Part shown: piece by piece, positions 1-12,535 of the stretch | Layout of the letters: every line of letters begins with the position of its first letter | Numbering within the stretch: position 1 is the first letter of the stretch | Assembly: GCA_963691655.1 (NCBI GenBank) | Contig: OY829328.1 | Span: 34,925,890 to 34,989,889, forward strand | DNA: 64,000 nt | Origin: Toxonevra muliebris | Lineage: Eukaryota > Arthropoda > Insecta > Diptera > Pallopteridae | Direction of reading: 5' to 3' | The notes under the pieces: model-generated | Databases searched by the model: none | Seen by the model: the letters and a program-made list of their open reading frames with translations, nothing else | What the model was told of the DNA's origin: nothing | Program-made: the position numbers and the translations under genes

Positions 1-660
1 AATTTATAAGTCTCATTTTAAAATTGATAAGAAAGATTTGAAACGACTTTTGCGAGTTCTTACTCTTGTTAGAACTTATTAGATTCTAGTGTTTAAAATA
101 AAAAAAAACCGAAATTTTATATTTTGTATAACATATCGTATATTTTTGTTTTCATTCAAATTTTCAATTTCAGTTCTATGAGATGATAAATAATTTTTAT
201 CATCTACTGAATCGCAACCGGTTTTTGTAGAGCATCATTATCAAATTCACCTTTTTAACTATTCATGTTCTGCAAATTTTTAGAATTTACTCTGACGATA
301 ATATGAACTTAACCAATATATAAAAGCTGAATCACGTGTTAATGGCACTAAATCTGCATTGAAATTGATTTTTAATAATGAAATTTTTTTTCTTTTCATG
401 AATAATCTGCATTTAACTGAACGTTTCTTTTTCTCTCTCTGATTTTTGTGTTTTTTATGCTATGTATTTTTAATTCAATACAGGTTTATTTTAATATTAA
501 CCTTCAATTTTTGAACGATAACATGAAGTTAAGCTGAAATTTTTCCTACGCACGCGTTTTTAATCTTTCGGTAAAAAATATGTTAACTGCGGAAAATGTA
601 AATTTATTTAAATGTGAATCAAGCTCAAAGTATGACACCAAAGAAAAATACTGGTTGGGT

Positions 661-1337
661 ACGAAATCCCCAAAAACGAAATTCCCAAATCAAAACCCTC
701 AAAATTAAAATTCCCTAACACAGAACCGCTAAATACGGAATTCCTAAACACGAAACCCTTAAAACCATAGCGATTTTAAAAACCGAAACATTGCTAAATA
801 AGGCGCCTTTGAATAATGATTGTGTGTTATAGGCAGCGTTTAAAATAAGTACCTAATAGAAAATAAATTACCAGTAAATGGTGTGTTTTTTGCCAAATAA
901 AGAGTTAATATTGCAATGTCTTTAGGTGTCGAGTCAGTGTTAATAACAAAACAATAAATGAAGATGCAAGATAATAGAACAAGTTTTATCTGTATTTTTA
1001 AGACTAAGGGCGTCGATGTAAACAAACAGCTACTGCAAAAAATAATAAATGAAAGTGCAGACATCTCAAATAGTGTAAGCTTTCGGTTAAGCTCACATTA
1101 TCGATCAAATGATAGTTATCGCTTATGTGGCTGTACACACGGGCGCAAGCATGAGCGCCTGTCTGAAAGAGAGATGTAGAAAAAATAGGTAGTTTGAAAA
1201 AGACAGGCGAGTTTCTACCTATTTGTTAAAAAATTGAGAGGCTGCAAAATTCTCGAAGTACAAACTTGAGGATTATGAATTTGTTGATTTTGTGTTTGTG
1301 GATTTTAAATTTGGGGATTTTATATTTGGGATTTCGT
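661..1337. mobile_element. Fold-back-like element with repetitive inverted ends
   Basis: The left end carries short repeats of the form acgaaatcccc / aaaattccc, and the right end carries their reverse complements, ending in gggatttcgt. Both ends repeat the same 10-14 base unit several times, which is typical of fold-back or subterminal-repeat MITEs. No transposase is visible; the open frames inside are short and unrecognised. The exact ends and the target duplication are not clear. Confidence 0.45.
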
Positions 1338-2325
1338 GGCTTTCCCGAAAAACACGTAGTCATTTAAAGTATTAAGTTTAAAGTTAAATTCAACGTCACT
1401 TTTCATCATATCATAATATAATACGACATTTAAATATTTTGAATTTTTTATTTTTACTTATTAGAACGGTCTTCAAGCCTGTTTGATTGCTTTTGCAACA
1501 TAGTCTGGCTTCCGTATTCAATACAGCAATGAGCGCGAAGATTAAAGTATTAAAAAGTTTTTTTCGATAAACTTTAGTACGTACGCATGATGAACCAGTG
1601 ATGTCGCAAATAGTTAATACATAGATACATTTTTTTAAATTTTTTTTTCTGATGGATTACTTTATTCTGGCTGAGTTATTTGACAAGTAGTAAGTACGGA
1701 TATTATTTTATGATTAGATTATTATTATTATTTATGATTTAATATTGAGTTAACTTCCGTTTAACGGCGAATACTTTTAACTTGAATCTTTGGCGACTCG
1801 AAAATTTGTTCACACATTTAAATTTCGTTTTATTTCGTTTCTTTTTATGTTTGGCTCACTTTGAAAAGTGAGAATACTGTTTGTTTTTGTTTTCGATTAG
1901 TATAATTATCAAAATAGCACATGAGTTTCAATATATTTTTAACAAATAGTTTTATTTTTCATCCGATTTGTGAGACATTTTTTTTTATAATACCTGCATA
2001 CATATAAAAGAATAATGATAAATAAAAAGCACGTAGTCGAATCTATATTTATAAAATAGTCATGAGTAAGTTGAAAAATGAACATCACAAAATCAAAATG
2101 ACACCTAAGATGACCATCAAAGAATTTCGAGAATCTAGATTAATTACACTGTGTATAAGCAAAATTCGGATTGGCGACTTCACATGCATTTCGAGATAAC
2201 GGTACATGAAAAGTATGAAATTTTTCTTTGTGAGGTTATTTCTCCAAGAATGAGGGAGGTTGGGGGTATTTTATGTTCTAGGACTCTCCATACTTTTTGG
2301 TAAGCAGCTTTTCCCCAAACACACT

Positions 2326-2432
2326 GGCGCATAATCATAGTAAAAAATAATATATACTTTAACTAAACTACACTTTAATGCCATATATTCCTTACGGGAT
2401 GTGTAGTTTATTTTTGGCTATGATTATTCGCC
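2326..2432. mobile_element. Palindromic MITE, copy 1 (ends GGCGCATAATCATAG)
   Basis: The element is 107 bp and starts with GGCGCATAATCATAG; it ends with the imperfect inverse CTATGATTATTCGCC. The interior shares the string tttaactaaactacacttt with the second copy near 6.85 kb. It is non-coding. Two copies with matching ends and interior make a MITE family likely. The superfamily is not evident because no clear target duplication is seen. Confidence 0.7.
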
Positions 2433-2506
2433 ACCAATTAGCAATATGGCAGATGAACATTTAGAGCTGCATCTTAGTTGAAAAACTATTGTTAATATTT
2501 CTTTAA

Positions 2507-2597
2507 CCCATTAATTGACAATGGTGAGAAAATGCACCACTAAAAATGTGATTTTTTATAGATCAAAAATCACACTTTTACTAGTGCGTTTAATGGG
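2507..2597. mobile_element. Tiny TTAA-flanked hairpin MITE
   Basis: This 91 bp sequence is bounded by TTAA on both sides (2503-2506 and 2598-2601). Its ends are inverted (CCCATTAA at the left, TTAATGGG at the right) and the middle is a hairpin formed by aaatgtgattttt and its complement. TTAA duplication and a CCC start are the hallmarks of piggyBac-type insertion. Confidence 0.55.
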
Positions 2598-2601
2598 TTA
2601 A

Positions 2602-5120
2602 TCACAGGTAATGACAGCAATCTCTGCCTTTAATTAAAACAATAAATTTATACAAAGTCTGTTAAAAGTTATTCTTAACAGGATCTCATTATTTATGTTG
2701 TAAATTTTGTAAATAAACTTATTTTAATAAGCGGTCTTAATGTCAGGTTAGTACTATTTTCTTTAATTTAGAATTTGTATTCGGAATTTTCTTATCTGTT
2801 CTGAATCGAAAAAATAAAGGTTAAAAGGCATCAAAAACTGGTTACTATTCGAGAGATGTAGAGGAATGTTAGGAATACGCTGTTCAAAGCTTTATTCGAA
2901 TTCGACCTAGTTTATAAACATTTTATTACATTATAAATCTGCCAAACCTATTAACCCCAATTTTTTTTTTTTTTTAAATTTTCAGCATATATATATATTT
3001 TCAACATATCTCGTCACAAGTATTTTGTTTAGTGTGCCATTAAAATGTGGAAACAAAAAATATTGTTTTAGTCCACCATTTTGAGAAATCTCTATATTTT
3101 TCAAAAAGTTTATGTCTACTTATAACCAAAGTAATGACAATTAATAATCTTTTTCATTTTTTATTTTCCGACAATCTGGACTGGATAAATCGTACACACT
3201 GTTTACCTTTCACGTTTTGGCAGAAACACGGTCGAGATCAGGCAGAGGTAGTATAGGTTAATTTTCCTTATTGACGAAATATCGTGTCCACAGAGAAAGG
3301 AATAATTAAAAAAAGAGCTCAAAAATCGTTTGTGGTTCTTCTTTAACTAACTGCTAAAATTTGGCTTCGGAAATGGAATAAGTTTCGAGTAGAAGGAGGC
3401 TTAAAAGGCAAAAAAAGCAAACATTTGAAATTTCTAATTTGAAAGTTAATTTAAACTATGGACAAAAAATTTGATTGTGCTTGAAATTTTTCTCTCTATA
3501 TGTACCGATGCTTAGGTAGAGGCCTTACCTAACGGTTATACATTGCCAGATCTTTTTATAGCATCAAAAAAAAATATGACCCATCTTCCGAAACGGTTGT
3601 TTTTTGGCTCCAACAAATTTTGTATCAATGAGTGGAAATAGGAACCTTTAAAAATGTCCAAAAATTAAATACCTACATAAATATTTTTGTATTAAATATA
3701 AGCAACCTTAATAGGCAATTGAAATTAAAACTAGGTATTTATCTGTGGCATCAGATTCCTTCTCATACCTGGATTCATAATGTTCGGAAGTGAAATAGCT
3801 GACAGTCATATCTGCACACTTCGGATGAACATATAGACACCCTTAAAGCTTCAGTGGCATATTCCACGGACTTAACTGTCAAATGGAAGCTAATAATGAA
3901 AAACGCCATGTTGAAGGATGGTTCAAACTTTCCTTAGCATTGGAATAACTTGATGATGCATATTAATGCCAAAACTTAACATATAAACCAAATTCACCTT
4001 AGCATAGTAGATTTAAAATTTGTTCTTTAATTTTGAAGAATTCTTACAAAAACTTTATTTTTCATATCATTCGCCTATACTCAAATGTTACGAATGCTAC
4101 TAAAAACTGTTTGCCGATGAAGCTCCAATGTGAAGAACAACATTTTAGAAATTTTGTCCAGTAATTTCAGAAAAGTCCGTAAATCCATTTCTACTCATTA
4201 AGACATTGCCTTACCTCTAAAGTTTAGGAACATTAAGTAAGCAAAGGAATTCGAAGTACATAGTTTAATTTCTTTGGGTCTCCATTGACGTCATCTTGAG
4301 CTTGAGTATAATCTTCTCACATAGAAAAATCAAGTCTATGAAGAGTGCTAAACTTGTGCTTCTGAAAACGTATACTATTCGAGATATTTCACTTCACCTC
4401 AAGGTAAATGAACCACCAATTTTTATTTTAAAATAAATCTATTAACCTCTCATGAACTCCAAGAAATCAAATTCTTTATTAGTTCAAATTCAGTGGAAGT
4501 GGATGAATAAAGAGCATTTACCAAAATGTTCGGTGACATAACTTGAAATACAATGCAAATTAGCCAAAGTTCTAAACAAACAAACAAAATAAAATTCAAA
4601 TTATTGTTATTTCACAAATATAGACAAAGCGTCTAATAAAACCTCAACATTTTGAGGCAAGTTTTATTTTAATTGGTGAAAAAACGAATTTTCCACGTTT
4701 TTGGTTATTTTTCCAACAATTTTTAAATTTACAAAGTAAAGGTAAATGCTTAATAATTATATTAGAACACGTTCATATTAATGTCCACCCTAAAACGTGG
4801 TTCTCATAAAAAGTTGTTAATATTACTGCTGATGTTATTGTTATTGCTGTTTACTTAGCATCATGCTAAGTTAATAATAATGGCAGCAAACCTCAATAGC
4901 AACCAACTGTGCTTGCTGCTGATTGCTGATGCTGTTGATGATGATGCCTAATGCTAATGGTAATGATGATGATGGCGCTCGCTTATTTTGAAAATACATA
5001 GATATGTATATACATATGTGTATATACATACATATATTCGCAAACCAGTTCGCTGTTTTCTTCTTGTTGTTGTGTTTTTGATATTATACACATTATAGGT
5101 TGCTGCGCAAGCAACATTCA
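2602..5120. other. Intergenic, no gene seen
   Basis: AT-rich sequence with no recognisable coding exon. Around 4,840-4,980 there is an irregular GAT/GCT-rich low-complexity stretch (gctgatgctgttgatgatga), about 150 bp upstream of the gene A promoter; this may be regulatory, but nothing shows it directly. Confidence 0.5.
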
Positions 5121-5127
5121 AATTTTT

Positions 5128-5135
5128 TATATAAA
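5128..5135 (+). promoter_or_regulatory. TATA box of gene A
   Basis: TATATAAA lies about 30 bp before a plausible start region (ttgacagtaac, near 5,160). The first coding exon follows about 560 bp downstream. The long AT-rich leader could hide a further non-coding intron. Confidence 0.55.
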
Positions 5136-5695
5136 TGTGAAGTTGTCACTGGGATTCTTGACAGTAACATATCAATATTTGTGCTGAGCGCATCCTTTGC
5201 GAAAAGCAAATATAGAAAATAGGAACAATAGAAAAGAGTGTGTTGTGCAACCAAAAAAAACAAAAAAATTAATTAGTGAACTATAATAAATATTTATACT
5301 GATAATTTAATTTTTCAAAGATAATGTGCAAAATTATAAATAAGATTAAATTTTACAGCTCAATTTAAATATAAATAATAAAAACTAAATAAAATATATA
5401 TAAAAAAAACGAGAGTGTATACTTTTAGTACTACGTCTATGTACTAATACTACGTTAATGTGATAATAAACATTTTTCAACGTTAATTTGCTAATCATTT
5501 GTGTAACAATTTATTGCTCGTACATTTGGTGTTGCTATTGCTGTCATTTATATTTTGCTATTTTTCATACTGGATTTAAGAATTTTGGAGACTGTTAAAT
5601 ATCAATACGCATTAAGGGTTTGATTTTTTGACGTCACTTTATTCATCGTATCAATTGACAAACTATTGACAAAGAAAATTGCAACTGCAGCTACA

Positions 5696-8600
5696 ATGAC
5701 TGCTATCGTCACTAAAGTAAGTAAATATTTAGAGAGAAACATTTAAATTATTAGATATTTTTATTAGCATGCATATATACGTACATATTAACATTAGATT
5801 CTGATGTATGTTTTAAGTGTATTGAATTTATTCAACTAATTATTTTGTTTGGAACATGGGAAAAATATTTATTGTAAATGAAGTCATCAATGCAAGACAA
5901 GGATAATTGTTATAATTGGGTAAAGTAGTAAAAATATACTGAATGCTAATGATTCAGTTTAGAGGAGACATTTATAGGTGATAAAATGTATGCCACTTAT
6001 TTTGTTTCCTTACAATCCTTATCTCATAAAAAGGCACCAATAGATACGAAGAACCCTGTGATAGATTAAATCTTATCTCAGGTAATTAGTTACATAGTTC
6101 CTGCTAAGTAGTATCTACCCTAGTCCTTTAAACAGACTGTTATCACAGATACGAAAGTTTTTGAGATTAAGACATTCATATAATTGATAGGGGATGCGAA
6201 AAATGGTCTAAAGAAACTGCTTTATTCTATAATATATGTATCTATCTCCATTCAAATCTATCTATATTCATGAAAAATGCAACATTTTCTTTGTTATTCC
6301 TGTCCATAAATGAAACCATCAAAATCATGCAATTCTTCTTGTGATATAAGAAGGGTTAAAATTATTCGTAAATTAACATGACTAGTGATTGAAATCCTGT
6401 TAAATTCAATATTCATTTCATTTTCTTAGTTTTCATTCTTATAGTTTCTCTAGAATCTGAAGAAATATTTTTGTTTAAATGGCCTATAGTTTAACGCCGG
6501 TTTCGAACGGCAGTGTTTCAATTTGTTTTCACTGGTGGTTTTGTCATTGCCTATCAAGGTGTGCACTTGTACAAATTCTTATAATTGTCTTACACTTCAT
6601 AACGATAGTGAATATAACAAGGTTATGAGAAGAAGTAAGGAGCAAAGTTAAACTGCTCATCATTCTTATGAACAAAATTTTAGATTTTATTTTCTATTTT
6701 TCGAGTTAGCAGCTTCAATCGGTGTTTTTTTTAAGGTGTATGGTATAATGGTATCGCAATAACTCAAGTTGATCCAAACGTATATCAACAGTTATTCCAA
6801 CCTAAACTAAGCTACAATAATTTTTTTTACATTTCTTAATACTATGGCGCATAATCATAGTCAAAAATAAACTATACTTTAACTAAACTACACTTTAATG
6901 AAACACATTCCTTAGGGCATTAAATTATACTTTAGTTTAAGTATAGTATATTTTTGACTATGATTATGCGCCTATAAGTCTTCTTTAATTTCTTATCTCA
7001 TAAAAAAAATATCAAAAAATTTCTTGAAAATGTTCTCGAAATTCCATTTTACGCAAATAGAAAAAGTCGATTCGTAAAATATTCCAACTTTTATGCACTT
7101 TGCTGCTCCACATAATTCATTTCGATTTTTCAAATGCGAAATAAAAACTAGATTAAATTTGATTGGATGCTATTAAATTTCAATTAATACTCGTCTTTGC
7201 TTTTTAACTGTATTATCAAGATTTAATTTGCATAAGATTTAGATTGAGGTTTGCTGAAATATCTATAAACAAAAACAGAATACTTTCTTGACATTTAGAG
7301 CAACGGTAATTTAAATATAATGGATAATAATATTTATTAAACGGGTATTTGTATTAAATAAGAGGACATTACTAATCATTGCATGGAATACATCTATTTT
7401 AGCAACATACACAAACACAAGGGTAATCACTCTTCAGCTTAGTGTATTTCCGTAATTATAATAGTTTCTAAGAACTTCACGAATTTACTATAAAATACAA
7501 TCAGGTTTTATTCTTAGTGTAATATGCTTATTGGATTATAAAAATGCTCCACAAATAAATTTAATTAATAGCTTTAAAAATACAAAAGAAATTGCGAAAA
7601 AAAAATAAGTCTGTATAAATGAATATAATACTAAACTTGTTCACACTCTACATATTAACATCAAAATAAACCAAAAATAAAATCTAAAGCAAACGGACTT
7701 AGAATTTTACAAGGTCAGCATCGGCGGCGCTATCGCGACTATTTCATTAAGCTTGAAATGAAATTATATTTTAATAAAGAATAATTATAATAAACACAAA
7801 CCACGAACTACACTAAAAAATAACACATAAATTATTTAGCGACTGTCAGTAATATTTAATTTGAATAGATTTTTTGTTGTACACTTCCTTAAATAAAACA
7901 TAAAGAAATTTTATTTGTGGAAGCAAAACTAATTTTCAAGAATTTTCGGGATAATTGTACTTTGCATATATAAATTCTATAGAAAACGCTCTGAGGTCTT
8001 TATGACCCCAAGATACAGCAAACGCAATTTCGGTAAGGTACAGGCAAACGGTTAAGGAAAAAAAAATTATAAAACAAGTACATGAACTAACAAAAATTAA
8101 TAAGCAAAAGTGAATTTTATCAGTAACACTTTCTTTAAGTTAAAATTGATTGACGATACAACGCTTCTAGAGTTACGAATCCATTCAGAGTATTCCAACT
8201 CAGTTATTCGTACTCGCTGGAAAGCAACAACTATAATTGACCTTTAGCTCAGTGCAGGATATATTTGCTCTTTAAATGAACTCATTTTAAATGAGCAATA
8301 CTTGAATACATGTTTTGAATAACATATTTAAGTATTTATTTAAATTATTGTTGTATATTCACCCGCAAAGCTAGCATACTTTTGACACTTTTTGGTAGAG
8401 TAACCATGAGCCAAACAACAACCGGTTACATTATTTTGTGCATTTATATTATATTGTTTTTTTTTTTCATTTATTTTCTTTGTTTTAACAAAGTACATTA
8501 ACTTTTTTTGTCAGTTTTTTTGTTTTTTTTTGAATTGTATTAATTAATTAATTATTTGTATTTACATAAAATTGGTTGTTTCATTTTTATTGACCTACAA

Positions 8601-9261
8601 CTCATTATTGGAAATAAATTATAACACGCATACGCATAAAAGCTAAAAAAAAAGTCCAAATATTTTCGATTTAAAATCTAATAATAATTTATTGAAGTTC
8701 GTATTAAAAATATTAATATTTAACTAAACAAATTAAAATTGGTTCTGCATGATATGGTATTACGATTTGTGATTAGCTCCAACGTTTTTATGGATGGATA
8801 AATATGAAACTTTAACTCTTTCACAGATTCTTTTCTTTTGCCTTGTCGCTTTACCACTAATTGCTGCTCAAGGCAATGATCGCTCGAATAATCTTTTGGA
8901 CATTGAAACACCTACATTCTTCAACTATAATTCACCACTCAGACAACCGGAAAGCTTACGTTCCCGACCATATTTTGATTTCTTAAGTACGTTATATCGT
9001 CGCGATGCAACCAAATCAAATCTTTTCCGTACATATCAACGCACTCGTCGAGCTGTTGCCGACGGGGATTCTGTTCCAGAAGTAGCAGCTGTGGTTGCTG
9101 CTGTTCCAGCTCCAGTTATTGTAGCGCCTAGCGCTCAAATTAAAACTTTGCTTGATGATGGGCGCCCAAAGCGTGCCATTGTATTTCGCCCCCTTTTCGT
9201 TTACAAACAACAGATGATTAGAAAAGAAGAACTCAAAAGGAAGCGCCGCAAACGTGTTTAG
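5696..9261 (+). CDS. Gene A isoform 1: small secreted basic pro-peptide
   Basis: Coding exons are 5696-5716 (MTAIVTK, followed by gtaagt) and 8827-9261 (after tctttcacag). The junction is phase 0 and gives 151 aa starting MTAIVTKILFFCLVALPL, a clean signal peptide ending near AAQ. The secreted part has a conserved N-terminal block (LLDIETPTFFNYNSPL, SRPYFDFLSTLYRRD), an Ala/Val/Pro-rich linker, basic sites RTRR (about residues 79-82) and RPKR (about 120-123), and a strongly basic tail ending KRKRRKRV. The RPKR site suggests furin-type cleavage releasing a peptide that starts AIVFRPLFVYKQQ. The exon ends with its own polyadenylation signal at 9638. The open frame can be read further upstream to an ATG at 8794, but that part is intron, because the acceptor and the paralogous exon show where similarity begins. 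I do not recognise the family; the role is unknown. Confidence 0.75.
6846..6972. mobile_element. Palindromic MITE, copy 2 (inside the gene A intron)
   Basis: This 127 bp element starts GGCGCATAATCATAGTC and ends with the near-perfect inverse GACTATGATTATGCGCC. It shares its interior with the copy near 2.3 kb. Inner arms (actttaactaaact / agtttaagtat) extend the palindrome. Confidence 0.75.
6973..8826 (+). other. Remainder of the long gene A intron
   Basis: AT-rich intronic sequence between exon 1 and the first terminal exon. No coding exon is recognised. A short GC-richer patch near 7,715-7,745 (cagcatcggcggcgctatcg) stands out from its surroundings but has no assignable function. Confidence 0.45.
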
Positions 9262-9637
9262 ATAGTTCTACAATGATCGATCTCACACAGGGTGGCATCA
9301 CTTAGCTCTTCTTGAATTATTATTATATATGTATAAATTTATAACACACTCATGCACACTTCCTAACTATATCGTAAATATACATACTAGTACTCGTATA
9401 TCCACCATTAACTTTACTCTGTATGTATATCTGTGAATATCATTATCAGCACATATTTTATGTATTTTTTAATTTAAAATTTAGATCTAGAATTTTTTGT
9501 TACACTTTTTCAATGATACGTATCTATGTATATATATTTTAAGTTTGATAAATGCTTTTTTTGTGATTGATGTCTTTTGTTTAAGTAAAATTTTTGATAT
9601 TGTTAAAATTTAGTTGACATATAAGCATCAATTAAAA

Positions 9638-9643
9638 AATAAA
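9638..9643 (+). terminator. Polyadenylation signal, gene A exon 2a
   Basis: AATAAA about 380 bp after the stop. The preceding 100 bp (gtttaagtaaaattt, gcatcaat) resembles the 3' UTR of the downstream copy, showing that the UTR was duplicated with the exon. Confidence 0.6.
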
Positions 9644-9944
9644 GAAATAAAAATTTAAAATAATTATAATGGGTTTCAAATAATTAATTTATTTATTAGT
9701 TATGGTTTCTGCTCTCAATTACAACGGCTTATTATTGGAGATAAAATAATATTTGAATAAACGGCAAAATTGGAATTCCGACGCTACATTCAAAAAAATT
9801 GCTATTATGCTACAACATGATTTGAAAACTAAACACTCAAAAGATTTTCAGGAAAATTTTTCTAACCAGAGCATAGTTCCACCATTATATAAATTTCAGC
9901 AGTTTACACGGATAGTTCATGGAAAGGCTTGGATATGTGAAAGT

Positions 9945-10610
9945 TTCTACTCTAGAAAGTGCAGCATATACGGAAAAGTCTGACTGCCTAATTAATCAAT
10001 GCTCTAGCCATTTTTATAATCCTGCAGTGAACTAGAAAACAGCTGAGTTCCTTTAAGAAGCAGTAAAAATAAAAGAGTAATAATTACTTAACCTCCGAAT
10101 CAGAGTCTTCATCATTTCATGTTATTGTTAAACCATAAGTGATGAAAACTGAATGCAATGAGAAAACGTGCAAACTAGAAAGAAGTTATCCCTGAAGAAA
10201 TCAAGCGCAGATTTCGAACCCAGATGAAATAGAAAGAAAGAAAGTCTGCACCAAATGAGAGAAAATGTCATCAACCCAAAAATCAGCCAAAATTAAAGAA
10301 CATTGCTAAGGACACAATTTCAGCATTGGATAAAAATTAACATTCCACATAATTTACTACAATATTTTTGCAGCTACAATGAGACTATAAAGCACTTCTT
10401 TTTTTACTCTAGAAAGTACACAATACACTGATAACTCCGACTGCCTAACACAGCAAGGTTCTGGAAATTTTATAGTCCTACAGTGAACTAATAATAGTTA
10501 AGTACGGCTATGCAGCTAGGGAAGATGTAGATATTCTCGCCGAATACCAAGTTCCGAAGCAGTTAAAATAGAGGAAAGGAGTCAGAATTATTTCATATTA
10601 TTAGAGAACT
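9945..10610. repeat. Diverged direct duplication, two units
   Basis: Unit 1 (about 9,945-10,125) and unit 2 (about 10,405-10,605) share, in the same order, tactctagaaagt, gactgcctaa, cctacagtgaacta (cctgcagtgaacta in unit 1), gaagcagt and tttcatgttatt-like blocks. The offset is about 460 bp. It is non-coding and probably an old tandem or transposon-derived duplication. Confidence 0.45.
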
Positions 10611-12085
10611 CTCTAGCACTATTTTTTTATAGTAAATACCAGATGAAGAAAAAAGCACACCTGCGTCATATCAAAAAAGATAGACCAACATTGAAATCGG
10701 TAAAAATTAAAAAACAAAATTCCGCAAAGTTGTCGGGTGAAAAACGCTACAACGATTCGAAGAAAAACCTTTTGGATGGTTTGTTTTGCCATAGCAAAAA
10801 TGTGGAATAAACAAAGGGGCACCGACCGGTTTTGGAAGAACATTTTATTTTCGAATATTCTTTCAAAAACAAACTGCTTGATTTTGGGAGTTTTCTCCTA
10901 TGAAATTCGAACATAGATCTAAAACACCATTTCTCCTAAAATTTTCGCTTATTCTGAATATGGAAGCAACATTTTTGGGATTTGAGAAAACTGTTCTGAA
11001 AAACAATGAATATATTTAACTTTGTAAAATTTAATTCTTCAGTTATTTAAATTTTTTTTATTTTTAAGTGCATTCTTATAGCAGCTATAAAAATATATGC
11101 TGCTTGTGGTTATACAAATGTTGGCGGCAACACAAAATATTGAAGCTATCAAATCATTTATACCAATTTACCAAATGATTCAACGCACGTGAATCATATT
11201 ATTTTCTATGGTATATAGTATTCGCGTGTTGATTCAAGTTATAATTAAATTAACTAAACTATCATTAAAACACCACACCACAAATTGAAAGGTGTGATTG
11301 TTGTCACGTGGTAATGTTTTATGTATGGATGTAACTACATAATTAAAATTGAAAAGTATGAAATTAACATATTTGGTTTATGCAATCAAAATGTAAATGA
11401 AAACATGATTTTATTAGAATTTTACCCATTCACACGATTAATTTTTGTACGATTTATGTAGTCACTATTAAACCAATCCCAAAAGATAGTCGTGAAGATT
11501 AGTTTTTTTCTGAAACAATTAATTATTTTAATTTTAAACATTTAAAAATGTTAAACAAATGTTGAGCTAAAGTTAATTGATTATGACATTTGTTCCTAGA
11601 AGTTAAAAACAAGTTAAAGTTTATTTATATACATAAATACCCATGTATATATATATGAAGTCATATAAATCTCTGGCATAGTATAATTCACCAAAAAGAA
11701 TGATTTGACTTCAAATTAGTTAATTTTCTTTAAGTTTCATAGTGAATCTATTAATCTCAATGCTTTTGTTATTGCTATTTCCAACTCATCTATTGATAAA
11801 AGATTTGTATATCATGCGTCAATTAAGCATAAATTATTTGATAAAACACCAATTTTCGAAAATCCGCATACGTCACTGTCAGAAAAAATAACAAGCAAAA
11901 CAAAAAAAAAAAAAAAAATAAAAAAATATCAAACTAGTTAGAATTTAAAACTCGTTTTTGTATAAACGTTATGCAAAAACATGCAATCAGCTATTTCATT
12001 TTCGACTTTATTTATTAATAAATTCACTTTTTTTATGCTTTTATTTATTGATTTTACTTATTGAAATTTTTTCTCCTTTTCACAG
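10611..12085. other. Sequence between the two terminal exons of gene A
   Basis: I looked here for a separate first exon and promoter for the second copy. The only weak candidate is ATG AAT ATA TTT AAC TTT before gtaaaa near 11,007, which would give a plausible signal peptide but has a poor donor. No TATA box is seen at a fitting place. Poly-A-like runs occur near 11,905. Confidence 0.4.
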
Positions 12086-12535
12086 ATTCTTGTTCTTTGC
12101 ATTATTGTACCGTTAGCTGCTGCGCAATCCACTGGTGGAGATGCTGAACACGAAATTTTAGATATTGAAACGCCCAAATACTTCAATTATAATTCACCGC
12201 TCGATCAACCGGATAGTTTGCGGTCGCAACCATACTTTGATTTCTTAAGCACATTATATCGTCACGATACAACCAAAACAAGTCTATTTCAACCATATCA
12301 ACGCGCTCGGCGTGATGCTGTTGAAAAATCAGTTCCGGAAGTTGCTGCTGCTACTGATGCCGATGTTGTTGCTGCTGCTCCATCGCCCATTGCTGTAGTC
12401 GCTGCAGATCAGTCCAAAACTCTACTTGATGATTTTCGCCCAAAACGTGCCATTTTATTTCGTCCAGTGTTTGTTTACAAACGACAGCAGATTAGAAAAC
12501 AAGAACTCGCAAGAAAACGGCGCAGACGTATTTAG
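12086..12535 (+). CDS. Gene A alternative terminal exon (isoform 2 or tandem paralogue)
   Basis: The exon begins after ttttcacag at 12085 and reads ILVLCIIVPLAAAQSTGG, the second half of a signal peptide, so it needs an upstream first exon. It is a clear paralogue of the exon at 8827-9261: LDIETPxxFNYNSPL, PYFDFLSTLYRxD, TLLDD then RPKRAI, and a tail FRPxFVYKxxQ with basic residues to the stop (KRRRRI). The acceptor position and phase are the same as in the first copy, and the 3' UTR is duplicated too. No convincing private first exon exists, so the simplest model is splicing from 5696-5716, giving 156 aa. A tandem gene with an unrecognised first exon is the alternative. Confidence 0.7.
   Translation: MLVLCIIVPLAAAQSTGGDAEHEILDIETPKYFNYNSPLDQPDSLRSQPYFDFLSTLYRHDTTKTSLFQPYQRARRDAVEKSVPEVAAATDADVVAAAPSPIAVVAADQSKTLLDDFRPKRAILFRPVFVYKRQQIRKQELARKRRRRI

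Noticed and set aside
4840..4980. GAT/GCT-rich stretch as a coding poly-Asp/Ala exon
   Set aside because: Stops interrupt all frames and the units are irregular; treated as low-complexity sequence.
8794..8826. ATG at 8794 as the start of gene A
   Set aside because: The 33 bases before 8827 are intron: a good acceptor precedes ATTCTT, the paralogous exon starts at the same place, and exon 1 at 5696-5716 gives a better signal peptide.
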